A DNA stretch of 64,000 nucleotides, taken from NCBI RefSeq assembly GCF_022008395.1, contig NZ_JAIRBB010000010.1:47479-111478 (forward strand). The letters are read 5' to 3'. Shown piece by piece: positions 16,634 through 25,679 of this stretch. Source of the stretch: Aequorivita xiaoshiensis. Lineage in GTDB: Bacteria; Bacteroidota; Bacteroidia; Flavobacteriales; Flavobacteriaceae. The notes beneath the pieces are model-generated. The model made no database searches. It was not told the DNA's origin and worked only from the letters and a program-made list of their open reading frames with translations. The position numbers and the translations under genes are program-made. Within the stretch, counting starts at the first letter, position 1; each line of letters opens with the position of its first letter.

Positions 16634-17731
16634 TTAAAATAAAGCTTGAGTGAAATAATCCTTTGCTCGTTGGCGTTCTACTGTTAATTTCTCATTTACC
16701 TTTTCAAAATTCATGGGTTGAGATGCTATAGCTTTGATATCTTGAATATTTTCACCTAACACTAATCTGTCCTTTATATCGAATAGTTCTAATAATGAGT
16801 CAAACCTACTCAATCCTCGTTCTTGGTTTCCTAATGCAACAAATGGTATGTTAAACAAAATAGAAAACACACAGCCGTGAAATGAATCTGTTATAATTAA
16901 TTCAGCATTTGAGAAACGACTTATCCACTCCTCTATACTTATATAGCTTTCTAAATTTTCACTTGCACCTTTTCCATTTTGGATTACTTTTAATTTCTTT
17001 GAATGAGCTAAATCCTTAAGAATGATATCTTTTGTTTTCGAGCTATCTAAAATATAACTCAAAACATATGGTTCTTGTTTATTTGAATGTTGTACACCAC
17101 TTTTTTCAACTAACTCTAAGTAATCGGTTTTATTCAATAACATGGTAGGATCTACATGTTGCATTACATCCTTTATTCCAAGCTTCTCTATTAATTCTAC
17201 AGCTGAATTCTCCCTTACAGAAATGGCTGTGAATTTCATTAAAAATTTATGAATTTCGTTTTCATCGTCTAATTCAACAAGGCCATCCTTTCCAAAAGAT
17301 GCGGCATATGATAATTTCTTAGCTTTATAATCGTAATCAAGGTATAAATCTTTATATATATTTGAAGCATAATCTCTTCTCCATACCTGATCGCTTCCTG
17401 TTAAAAGCACATTAAATTTTTCAGATTTTAAGTAAGCTAAAACGTCATTAGAAGAATATAAATTTCGACTTGTTTTAAGATACTTTTCAATAAAAATATC
17501 AAAATTTTTATGCTTAGTTTTAGTGGTTCTATATGCACTGTAGTTTAGCATATTATATATAAACGACTTAAACTTAACTAATGGCTCAATATTGTACTGT
17601 CTATTAATATGCTCAACTTCACAATTTAAAGATTCTAAATATTTCTGTAAGGCATAAGCCTGAAGAATACCACCATAATTATAATTATTCAAAGGAAGTG
17701 TAAATATTCCTATTTTATTCTGTTTAGCCAT
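16634..17731 (-). CDS. Polysaccharide pyruvyl transferase family protein
   Basis: Would attach a pyruvate ketal from phosphoenolpyruvate to a sugar of the repeat unit. Recognised by the GT-B-like start TLPLNNYNYGGILQAYALQKYL (two parts, 11-32), the LLTGSDQVWRRDY segment (about 110-122), and the C-terminal LIITDSFHGCVFSIL (about 279-293), where the H-x-x-V pattern is typical. 365 residues. It overlaps the FrhB-type gene by eight bases; this pair occurs together in many exopolysaccharide loci. Confidence 0.88.
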   Translation of the reverse strand: MAKQNKIGIFTLPLNNYNYGGILQAYALQKYLESLNCEVEHINRQYNIEPLVKFKSFIYNMLNYSAYRTTKTKHKNFDIFIEKYLKTSRNLYSSNDVLAYLKSEKFNVLLTGSDQVWRRDYASNIYKDLYLDYDYKAKKLSYAASFGKDGLVELDDENEIHKFLMKFTAISVRENSAVELIEKLGIKDVMQHVDPTMLLNKTDYLELVEKSGVQHSNKQEPYVLSYILDSSKTKDIILKDLAHSKKLKVIQNGKGASENLESYISIEEWISRFSNAELIITDSFHGCVFSILFNIPFVALGNQERGLSRFDSLLELFDIKDRLVLGENIQDIKAIASQPMNFEKVNEKLTVERQRAKDYFTQALF

Positions 17732-19136
17732 TTAAACCATTTTTTAAAATTCTACCTACCTTTTGCTTTACTCTTGTAAGAAAAGACTTTTTATATAATT
17801 TATAGTAGCTATTAACTAAAGGCCCCATCTGCTCCGTGAAGACCTTAAAATCGCCCTGTTCTTTTGCATTTAAAAAAGCAATATGACTTTTTTCTGCTAA
17901 TAGCATTCTCAAATCTTGGACTTTTTCAATTTTTTTAGGCAATACTCGACGTGGTTCTACTCTTTTTTTAGGCCTCCAATCTCCCTTACGATCTTTTTTA
18001 AACAAACGATACTCCAACCCTTCTCTCCTATGGAATAAACCTGAACTCTGTGACAATATTGTATCATCTGCCGTTAATGACTCGATATGTATTAACTCTA
18101 TTTCTTGAGCGGTTTGTAGAATGGTAAGAAATTTTGGATTTCTTACAATAATGATATTTGTACCTTGGTAATCTGAAACATATTGTGGCAGCCATGCATC
18201 ACCGATAGTTATATCTGCAGTTTCCGCTGTCACATCATCACAATAATCACAAGCCTTATATTTAAAAAACCCTAAGCCCCAATTAGTTCCATACATCTCA
18301 TTAACAGGGCCGGAAGTTTTTGATATCTTCTTATTATTTAATTCTTCAGTTGCAGTTATTCCATATTGATTGGCTCCATAACCATCTAGTTTCGTCCTAA
18401 AATCTATATCTGTTAAGCGATCTGGACTAATGCCTACTTGCCACCCAAGCATTTCTGCAAAACCTTTACTTTTCAAATGACCACAAACCAAACCTACTGT
18501 AAATTTAATTCTTTCATTAATTACAGCATTCTTTCTTGCTAAAAGCCTTATAGACTTTATAAAACAAGGTATTCCTACTAAAACATAATTACCAGGATTT
18601 TCTGCTATATGTTTAACAATACCACTCATTTCAATTGGGTAATATTTGGATTTAGCCCCATCCATAACTTCCTCTAAAGTTCTTGAGACTTTGTATTCAA
18701 AAACTCTAGAATCTCCTTCTGTTGGTTTTCTCGATCCAATATGCACTACCGCATCAACAAGCCTTTCTTGTAACAAATAATTTACGATCCAAGATCCAAA
18801 ACCTCCAGAACTTCCACTTTCTCTGTAATTATTTTCTATAACATAACCTGCAAAAGTTGAATCTATATAACCTAACTTATCTACGTAGTTGTTTGTTTTA
18901 CCAAATAGCTCTTGGCCCAATTCATCTTCATTTGGTCCTTCATTAGAGAATGGACAAATTGCTTCGATTTCGGCTTCGACCTTTTCATTAATAAAACTAT
19001 CTTTAATTTTAGGCACAATTTTCCCATAACTATCTAATTCCATTACTATAGGAGAATCTTCAACCGTAGCGCAAATACCACAACCAATACAATAATCTCC
19101 TTTAATAACTGTATTATAGAATTTTGAATTTTCCAA
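17724..19136 (-). CDS. FrhB/FdhB-type iron-sulfur protein (coenzyme F420 hydrogenase beta-subunit family)
   Basis: 470 residues. N-terminal ferredoxin-like cluster motif CIGCGIC (C16, C19, C22) with a further CPF near residue 61, then the FrhB N- and C-domains (PCFIKSIRLL about 185-194, FTVGLVCGH about 207-215, and CDYCDD with ADITIGDAW about 272-292). In glycan loci this family is paired with pyruvyltransferases, as here with an 8-base overlap; its reaction there is not established, and F420 is not expected in this phylum. A redox step on a sugar or on the pyruvyl group is possible (inference). Confidence 0.82.
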   Translation of the reverse strand: MENSKFYNTVIKGDYCIGCGICATVEDSPIVMELDSYGKIVPKIKDSFINEKVEAEIEAICPFSNEGPNEDELGQELFGKTNNYVDKLGYIDSTFAGYVIENNYRESGSSGGFGSWIVNYLLQERLVDAVVHIGSRKPTEGDSRVFEYKVSRTLEEVMDGAKSKYYPIEMSGIVKHIAENPGNYVLVGIPCFIKSIRLLARKNAVINERIKFTVGLVCGHLKSKGFAEMLGWQVGISPDRLTDIDFRTKLDGYGANQYGITATEELNNKKISKTSGPVNEMYGTNWGLGFFKYKACDYCDDVTAETADITIGDAWLPQYVSDYQGTNIIIVRNPKFLTILQTAQEIELIHIESLTADDTILSQSSGLFHRREGLEYRLFKKDRKGDWRPKKRVEPRRVLPKKIEKVQDLRMLLAEKSHIAFLNAKEQGDFKVFTEQMGPLVNSYYKLYKKSFLTRVKQKVGRILKNGLNG

Positions 19137-19138
19137 TA

Positions 19139-19882
19139 TTATCTTCTTTTTTTTGCGCTTCTTATACTCTTAAGAAGTTTTAACACGTTATCATTTTTAT
19201 CTATTTCTTCTACCTTAAGATCTATTACATTGATATTTAACGATTTCAAACTATTTACTTTTTCCCTATATACTAAATTATAATTTTTTATATAAGTTTC
19301 AAGTTCAATTGGCGTCATCATTTTTTCAATTAAATTGCCCTTTCCTAATTTAATTCTTTTCAATCTATTCTTTAAAATAAATTCATCGGAGGCCTCAAAA
19401 TTGATTATCGCATCTGGTAATCTTACTTCAGTATTGGCCTTAGAAAAATCACCAAAATTAAGGTGCATTATTCCATCTTCTGACAAATAAAGATCATCTT
19501 CCTTAAATAGACTTTCATACGTTTTAAACTCTCTCATTTTATAATAATAAAAATTAGAAAGCCTCAATTTATTTATTGCGTTAGAATCATAAACACTTAA
19601 ACCATCCATAAAAGTCCCAATATGAAACAAATCTGAAACATTGAAATCATCCTGGTAGTTATTTTTAACTTGAGAGCAGACTTTTTGAACTATAAAATCC
19701 TTTTTTAAATCGCAACTATATACTAAGTTAAAAACTTTATCAGACAATTTGGTCTTTGATTTAGACAGATACCTTTCTGCTAAAATAACATCTGGATTTA
19801 AACCAGAATCTTCCTGCAACAATCTTTTGAACCAAAAAGATTTTCCAACACCAGCAGGCCCCATTAATTCAATCCAAATCAT
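19139..19882 (-). CDS. P-loop NTPase of unknown role in the glycan locus
   Basis: 247 residues with Walker A GPAGVGKS (8-15) directly after the first strand MIWIELM. The rest has no family I can name; a Lys-rich segment RLKRIKLGKGN (about 173-183) resembles a nucleotide-kinase lid. Likely a small-molecule kinase, for instance of a sugar or alcohol. It sits two bases from the flippase gene and two bases from the FrhB gene, in one operon, which supports a role in the same polymer. Confidence 0.6.
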   Translation of the reverse strand: MIWIELMGPAGVGKSFWFKRLLQEDSGLNPDVILAERYLSKSKTKLSDKVFNLVYSCDLKKDFIVQKVCSQVKNNYQDDFNVSDLFHIGTFMDGLSVYDSNAINKLRLSNFYYYKMREFKTYESLFKEDDLYLSEDGIMHLNFGDFSKANTEVRLPDAIINFEASDEFILKNRLKRIKLGKGNLIEKMMTPIELETYIKNYNLVYREKVNSLKSLNINVIDLKVEEIDKNDNVLKLLKSIRSAKKRR

Positions 19883-19884
19883 AT

Positions 19885-21408
19885 TTATTTAATTATATTT
19901 TTCAGCGCTCCAACCTTATTCAATGCCTTTTTAGTTAATTGCTTTTCGTAATTATTAAATACAAAGAAATAATTAGCAAAAAGATAAAATATTGAAAACA
20001 TAGCCGTCTTCAATATAAAAGAGGGCCAATTATAATTTTGAAAAAAAGTATTAAGATAAAACCCTAAGAGTAAAAACACCATTAAAAACAAACTTCCTCT
20101 TAAGAAGGTATCTTTGTAAAATTTCCAAATTTTAAAATCAAGAACTCTTACAAAATATACATTTAATACTATTTGTGATATCAAAACTCCTATACAAAGC
20201 CCTAACATCATCCCTATTTCTTGAATTCTATCAATAAGAAAATACCCTAGTCCAAGCCCGAGAGCAACAAATAATATATAAATCACACTCTTAAACCGGT
20301 AAAGATTTTTTGCTTTTAAAATTGAAGTCATAAATGACAAAGTCAAACTATTAGTCAAAGTAACCATTATTAAAACGGCAATAACCCATGAATTCACATA
20401 TGTTTCACCAACCCAAAGCACGACAAACTCTTTTCCAAAAACCACAAACCCACCTAATAAAAGGTAAAGTAAAATCAATAACACTCTTCCAATTTTAATT
20501 GCCATTTCTGTTATTTCTAATCCTGATGCATTTGAAACAACTAACTTCATTGCTTTAGGTATTAACAAATTTGTAATCGTAGTCGCAAATGTTGCATAAT
20601 AAGTACCTAGAAGCACACCTATTGCAAAGATAGCCACAGTAACTGTATCTGTCTTTACACCAAGAATAAACTGCCCTGTACGCCATTGAAATTGATAAAC
20701 CAAGCCCATTAAAAAGATCCAAAAGGAATAAGTAAATATTTCCTTTACAAGTTTTTTATTAAATGAAGACAGTTTAAATTGAACTTTTAATTTTTTGATC
20801 ACATAATAAACATTTGAACCTATTATGGTTAAATTCATTAAAGTATCTATGACAACTAATCCTATCGCACCTCCTTTAAAATACAGCAATCCTACAACTG
20901 CAGCAGACCTGATTACGTATCGAATCATTCGCATTTTCTTAGGGTATACGAAATGTTCATAACCGTTACATATAGCTTCAAATGCGTTTCCTGGAATAGT
21001 AACGGCAATATTGAATAAAAGTATCATAAACATGACTTTGGCCTTATCTAACTCCACCAAACTCAAAGAATCTCCAAAAATATTTTCAAGATTAAAATAA
21101 ATTCCAATACCAATTGCTAAAAGAATAAAGGTGATAACACCATAGATATACATTGTTGTCGCGAGAAAATTAGCCTCGCCCTCTTCATCCTCTTCTGCAC
21201 GATACTTAGCAACGTATCGTACTATTGTATTGTTTAGACCAAGATCTAATACCGCCATGGTCCCAATAAAAGCTCCAATTAAAGTATATAACCCATATTC
21301 TGAATCACCTAAACCTCTAACAATAAACGGAGTTAAAACAATCCCAATTACGTTCGTTAGAAATATAGTTCCATAGGAAAGTAAAGCCCCTTTTTTTAAT
21401 TGACTCAT
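19885..21408 (-). CDS. Lipopolysaccharide/oligosaccharide flippase, Wzx-like (MOP superfamily)
   Basis: 507 residues with about fourteen membrane segments. The N-terminal GALLSYGTIFLTNVIGIVLT (8-27), TPFIVRGLGDSEYGLYTL, and LDLGLNNTIVRYVAKYRAE are typical of the polysaccharide-transport/MATE-like family. It would flip an undecaprenyl-linked repeat unit to the periplasm. It is the only Wzx seen in the window, while the Wzc/Wza/Wzy set is in the second locus. First gene of a leftward block; a perfect -7 TATCTTTG lies at 21503-21510. Confidence 0.92.
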   Translation of the reverse strand: MSQLKKGALLSYGTIFLTNVIGIVLTPFIVRGLGDSEYGLYTLIGAFIGTMAVLDLGLNNTIVRYVAKYRAEEDEEGEANFLATTMYIYGVITFILLAIGIGIYFNLENIFGDSLSLVELDKAKVMFMILLFNIAVTIPGNAFEAICNGYEHFVYPKKMRMIRYVIRSAAVVGLLYFKGGAIGLVVIDTLMNLTIIGSNVYYVIKKLKVQFKLSSFNKKLVKEIFTYSFWIFLMGLVYQFQWRTGQFILGVKTDTVTVAIFAIGVLLGTYYATFATTITNLLIPKAMKLVVSNASGLEITEMAIKIGRVLLILLYLLLGGFVVFGKEFVVLWVGETYVNSWVIAVLIMVTLTNSLTLSFMTSILKAKNLYRFKSVIYILFVALGLGLGYFLIDRIQEIGMMLGLCIGVLISQIVLNVYFVRVLDFKIWKFYKDTFLRGSLFLMVFLLLGFYLNTFFQNYNWPSFILKTAMFSIFYLFANYFFVFNNYEKQLTKKALNKVGALKNIIK

Positions 21409-21745
21409 AGTTTATCAATTATATCTAAGCAGTATAAAATAATAATACTTTTAAAGCAATAACTTAATAAATTAAAGACTAACCTATTTAATTTTGCGTC
21501 TGCAAAGATAGTTAAGCTTAAAAGATTAAAGTGAATTTTGGTGAGATAAAATGTTGTTTCTTAAAGCTAAATAATTAGTGTTTGTATCAAGTTTTTTTAA
21601 CATACATACCAAATCTATCTCAACTTGTAATTAAGTTTAAAAATAAGAACATAAATAATGCCAAAACCAATTAAATAAAGGTATTCATTTGAGAATGTTT
21701 TAATTGTTTTGAGCTATCTATCGTGCAAACCAAAAAATATCAATT
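21409..21745. other. AT-rich intergenic stretch, promoter region of the flippase block
   Basis: 337 bases without a gene. Apart from the -7 element at 21503-21510 (minus strand), no repeat or hairpin was noticed. Confidence 0.5.
21503..21510 (-). promoter_or_regulatory. Candidate -7 element for the flippase operon
   Basis: TATCTTTG on the minus strand matches TAnnTTTG exactly, about 95 bases before the start. No matching -33 TTTG at the usual distance, so moderate support only. Confidence 0.4.
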
Positions 21746-22825
21746 TTAAATAGTAGCTAATATCAGATCACATATTCTAACAGTATCTTTTAAAGAAAGA
21801 TCGAAATAAATCGGAAGACATAGGCATCTTTTTGATATATCTTCAGATATAGGCAAATGAATTGTAGGCAAGTAAGGCAATGAAGACGCTAAGGAGGGAT
21901 AAAAATAGCGTCTGGTAAAAATATTATTTTGTTCTAAGTGCTCTTTAACACGTAATAGTTCCTGTTCTGTCTTAAATATTACGGGAAAATAACAGTAGTT
22001 ATTACTCGCATCAGTGTTCCATGTTTGAAACTTCACATTGTCTTGAAGTTTTAACTTATAAATGGCCGCAATCTGTTGTCGTTTTTCTAAAATTTCACCA
22101 ACGTAATTAAGGTTAACCAAACCCAAGGCCGCGTGGAATTCCGAGTTTTTGGCATTAGTACCTATAGATGCAAACCCTTCTTTTTCATGCAGCCCGTGAT
22201 TGCGTATATAGCCAAGTTTTTTGTGCACCTCTTTATCTTTAGCGATAACTAAGCCACCCTCTCCGGTGTGATAAAACTTAGTGGCATGCAAACTACATGT
22301 TGATATATCACCAAATTCAAAAATGGATTTACCATTTAGTTTTACACCAAAGGCATGAGCGGCATCATAAATAACCTTCAGATTATGCTTATCTGCAATT
22401 TTTTGAATGGCTTCAACATCACACGGATTTCCGAAAATATGGGTTGACAATATAGTTGTTGTTTTATCGGTTATAGCCTCCTCAATTTTCGCTGGGTTTA
22501 TATTTAGATTATCTGCATTAATATCTACAAATACAGGAGTACACCCCTCCCATACAATACTATTTGTTGTAGCGACAAAGGAAAAAGGTGTCGTGATAAT
22601 TTCGCCCTTTAAGTCTAATGCTTTAATAGCCATATGTAGGGCTATGGTTCCGTTAGAAACATATAATAAGTTCTCAACCTTTAAATGTTCGCACAACTTA
22701 TTTTCAAGTTCCACAGCCAAAGGTCCCATATTGGTTAACCATTGATTATCCCATATTTTAGATACATATGCGTCGTATTCCTTTCGAGGAGCTAGAAATG
22801 GTTTGGTTACAAATATTTTATCCAT
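21746..22825 (-). CDS. DegT/DnrJ/EryC1/StrS family sugar aminotransferase
   Basis: PLP enzyme that aminates a keto-sugar nucleotide. Internal aldimine Lys is K183 in SLHATKFYHTGEGG (178-191); cofactor-binding Asp in VIYDAAHAFG (D154); SNGTIALHMA (58-67) binds phosphate. 359 residues, standard length. The keto-sugar it uses is not made by a neighbour in this locus; the only 4,6-dehydratase seen is at 41.2 kb, which already has its own aminotransferase next to it. A divergence of substrate is likely, for example a 3-keto or 4-keto 6-deoxy sugar. Stands between two gaps of about 300 bases. Confidence 0.9.
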   Translation of the reverse strand: MDKIFVTKPFLAPRKEYDAYVSKIWDNQWLTNMGPLAVELENKLCEHLKVENLLYVSNGTIALHMAIKALDLKGEIITTPFSFVATTNSIVWEGCTPVFVDINADNLNINPAKIEEAITDKTTTILSTHIFGNPCDVEAIQKIADKHNLKVIYDAAHAFGVKLNGKSIFEFGDISTCSLHATKFYHTGEGGLVIAKDKEVHKKLGYIRNHGLHEKEGFASIGTNAKNSEFHAALGLVNLNYVGEILEKRQQIAAIYKLKLQDNVKFQTWNTDASNNYCYFPVIFKTEQELLRVKEHLEQNNIFTRRYFYPSLASSLPYLPTIHLPISEDISKRCLCLPIYFDLSLKDTVRICDLILATI

Positions 22826-23117
22826 TGTAATATATTTCTCTAATGCTGCGAATATAGTTTTAAATTAAGTGTTAAATCGTAAATTTTAAGGTTATTGTAA
22901 ACAGTGAAAAAAAAATAATTTGTTTGATAAATAATGACAACTAAGAAGAATCTGAATGATACTTTAATATAAGGCAAGTATTATAAATTAGAATAATCCT
23001 GAGCTCTACCTTTTATACTGTAAATCTTGTAATAAAACCATTTAAAATAAGTATTTTTAATAATTCACTTTAACATAACTCACAGGTATATCCTGCAATA
23101 TTAGACTCAACCACTCA

Positions 23118-24488
23118 TTAACTCTTTTTTTTTATATCAACAACTTGTCCATTTAGCTTACTAAGCAGTACTCCTAACGATATTTTCGCAACTTCATTTG
23201 CGCTTAATAAACTATCTAAAGGTTCGTGACCGAAATTTGATACACGCATTGGCGTATTAGTACGTTCAGGGTTTATACAATTTACTTGAATATTATCAGG
23301 ACTCCATTCCTCTGCCAAGGCTTGAGTGAAATTAACAACTGCAGCTTTAGTTGCTGAATACACACTATAAAATGATCTTCCACGTGTATAAGAACTTGAT
23401 GTAAAATTTAATAAATGTCCATTAGAGTTTTTAAGAAAAAAATGGCTCTCACGAGCAATACATATAACTCCTTTTAAATTTGTATTTAGTGCTTCATCAA
23501 TTTTTTCAGCTTCCATGTGTACTAATGCCTCCTTAGTTAATACTGCGGCAGTATTAATTACAAAATCTATTTTACTTTCTCTTGTTACCACCATTTGTAG
23601 GGCCTCTGCAACATGGACTGGATTTGAAATTTCGGTATTGTTTAAACTACGAGAGAAAGGATAAACTTTAGCCCCCAATTCTTTAGCAATACTTACTATT
23701 TCTTCTCCAATTCCTGATCCACCACCAAAAACAACTATCACTTTGTCTTTTATTTCTGATAAATCTGGGTTTGTATAAAAATTGGTTGTTTTTAATTGAA
23801 ATAATTTGTCTAATAAAAAACTATCTTCCTTATAGGTTAGTTTGAAGTTATTTTCTTCTCCAGGCACGACATATATCTCAACTTCTGGTAAGTATTTTAA
23901 AACAACGCCACAATCATCAGTCGTTTTAAAATTAGGGTCTTTAAGAGCTAAATCATAAGCTTTTTTAATGATATCGTACTTAAAAGCCTGAGGAGTCTGC
24001 CCTCTTCTTAAATACTTTCTTTCCGGGATACTCTTAATAATGTTATGTTCAGTTTTGAGTTGAATAATAGTGTCGGCAGAGGGAATTGCGGTGTTTACAG
24101 CTGAATATTTTTTTAATGCTTGAATTACATTGTCAATTATAAAATCACTCACCAAAGGACGCACAGAGTCGTGGAAGATTAAATTAACATTTGGAGTGCC
24201 TTCGTATGCTTTAATAGCACTCAAACTAGATTCATATCGTTCTTCTCCACCGGTGAGAATCTTTTTAACTTTAGTCCAATTGTTAAGTAGAACAAAACTT
24301 TCTACTTGAGATATATAAATAGAATTACTTACTATAACAATTTCATCAATGTTTATGTTATTTTGAAAAGCTTGAACGGTATGCTCTAAAATAGTTTTAC
24401 CAGCTACTTTTAAAAATTGCTTAGGAAAATTCATTTGCATACGGGAACCTTTACCTCCGGCAAGAATAACTGCAACATTTTTTGTCAT
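23118..24488 (-). CDS. Bifunctional CDP-ribitol synthase (cytidylyltransferase fused to SDR reductase), Acs1/Bcs1-like
   Basis: N-terminal IspD/TarI-like cytidylyltransferase: ILAGGKGSRM (8-17), FPKQFL with K23, HDSVRPLV (about 106-113). C-terminal SDR: GGGSGIGEE (255-263), NTAAV (about 313-317), YSATK (Y377, K381). This order, in 456 residues, matches Haemophilus Acs1/Bcs1, which reduces ribulose-5-phosphate and then makes CDP-ribitol from CTP. With the TagB/F-like gene 1.2 kb away it points to ribitol-phosphate in the surface glycan. An IspD for isoprenoids is less likely given the fused reductase. Confidence 0.87.
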   Translation of the reverse strand: MTKNVAVILAGGKGSRMQMNFPKQFLKVAGKTILEHTVQAFQNNINIDEIVIVSNSIYISQVESFVLLNNWTKVKKILTGGEERYESSLSAIKAYEGTPNVNLIFHDSVRPLVSDFIIDNVIQALKKYSAVNTAIPSADTIIQLKTEHNIIKSIPERKYLRRGQTPQAFKYDIIKKAYDLALKDPNFKTTDDCGVVLKYLPEVEIYVVPGEENNFKLTYKEDSFLLDKLFQLKTTNFYTNPDLSEIKDKVIVVFGGGSGIGEEIVSIAKELGAKVYPFSRSLNNTEISNPVHVAEALQMVVTRESKIDFVINTAAVLTKEALVHMEAEKIDEALNTNLKGVICIARESHFFLKNSNGHLLNFTSSSYTRGRSFYSVYSATKAAVVNFTQALAEEWSPDNIQVNCINPERTNTPMRVSNFGHEPLDSLLSANEVAKISLGVLLSKLNGQVVDIKKKS

Positions 24489-24546
24489 TGATTAATTATT
24501 ATAAAGTTGATTTCAATATTATTAGTTTAAAAATCGGAAGCGTATT

Positions 24547-25599
24547 TTAGGTCCCTTTTTTATAATATGATATAAGGTGATCTCCAAAAATAAGTCTCAA
24601 TAAACGACTAAAGTTCCCTTTATGCTTTAAGTTTAAAAAAAAACCAATATTATTATATATTAATTTTACCTTTTCATTTCTGCTCGCGTAATGATAGGCT
24701 TCTTTTAAACAACTTTGTTTCCACCAGTTATTAGCTAATTTAATCTCATTATTATATTTAAATCCCGAAAACTTATTAAAAAGTTTATAAGTCTTGACTC
24801 TGCTTTCAAGATGATAAATTTGCCATTCGTAAGTTTTGGATAGTTCACTCCACGAGCCTTTGGTTCTCCTCCTATACACCGCCATTATATCAGGAAGATA
24901 ACCAATATTTCCATTATAAGCATAATATAACTTCATAGCTAAATCGGTAAGGGGTGCTTTAAACAGCCACTCGGGTAACTCTTTTAGACAATCTGATTTT
25001 ACCATTAGAGAAACTGTCCAAATCCCTAAACCCTTGCCATGAATATACTCTTTTAAACTGAATTTTTGAACAAATTCAGCATTAGGTGGCTTTTTAATAT
25101 GATTATAAGTTGTGTCATTTTCGTCGATACATTCAGTGGGGTGATAACACAGGGCACAATCTGAATTTGACTCTAAGAAATCTACTTGCTTTTGTAATTT
25201 TAAAGGATCCGTCCAATAATCATCTCCTTCACATATTGCAAGATATTGGCCTCTACTGGAGAAAGTACCATAAAATAAATTAAATAATGGAGATGGTTTA
25301 CTATATAATTTGATATTATTACTTCTACTATGTAAAAACAAACGAATTTTAGAGGGGTACAGTTTTGCATATTTCTTACAAATTTCTCGAGTACCATCGG
25401 TTGAATCATCTTCTCCAATTATAAGTTCATAAATGAAGTTTGTTTTCTGATTTAAAATTCCTTTCAAACAGTCTTCTATGTAAGTTACGTGCTGATAAGT
25501 AAGCACTAAAACCGTTACCTTAGGATATTGAGAAACCTGATTCGAAATTATTTCTACTGGAAATAATTCATATCTCTCTTTAAATTTTTTAAAATTCAT
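24547..25599 (-). CDS. Family 2 glycosyltransferase (CEGDDYW subgroup)
   Basis: 350 residues. N-terminal VTVLVLTYQHVTYIEDCL (28-45), IGEDDSTDGTREIC (about 60-73) and the conserved CEGDDYWTDPLKLQKQV (about 119-135). This subgroup is repeated at 29808 and 30872; the segment from TYQH to LQKQV is close to identical between this gene and 29808, which suggests local duplication. Membrane-free. Acceptor unknown. Confidence 0.88.
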   Translation of the reverse strand: MNFKKFKERYELFPVEIISNQVSQYPKVTVLVLTYQHVTYIEDCLKGILNQKTNFIYELIIGEDDSTDGTREICKKYAKLYPSKIRLFLHSRSNNIKLYSKPSPLFNLFYGTFSSRGQYLAICEGDDYWTDPLKLQKQVDFLESNSDCALCYHPTECIDENDTTYNHIKKPPNAEFVQKFSLKEYIHGKGLGIWTVSLMVKSDCLKELPEWLFKAPLTDLAMKLYYAYNGNIGYLPDIMAVYRRRTKGSWSELSKTYEWQIYHLESRVKTYKLFNKFSGFKYNNEIKLANNWWKQSCLKEAYHYASRNEKVKLIYNNIGFFLNLKHKGNFSRLLRLIFGDHLISYYKKGT

Positions 25600-25679
25600 T
25601 TAATTTAAATCTTTAAAAAAAATTGTATCCACAACGCCTTAACGATTGTTCTAAATTTTAGATTGTACAATTAAATTAT

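Noticed and set aside
23118..24488. IspD of the isoprenoid pathway
   Set aside because: Fusion to an SDR domain with intact YxxxK and location beside a TagB/F-like gene fit CDP-ribitol synthesis better.
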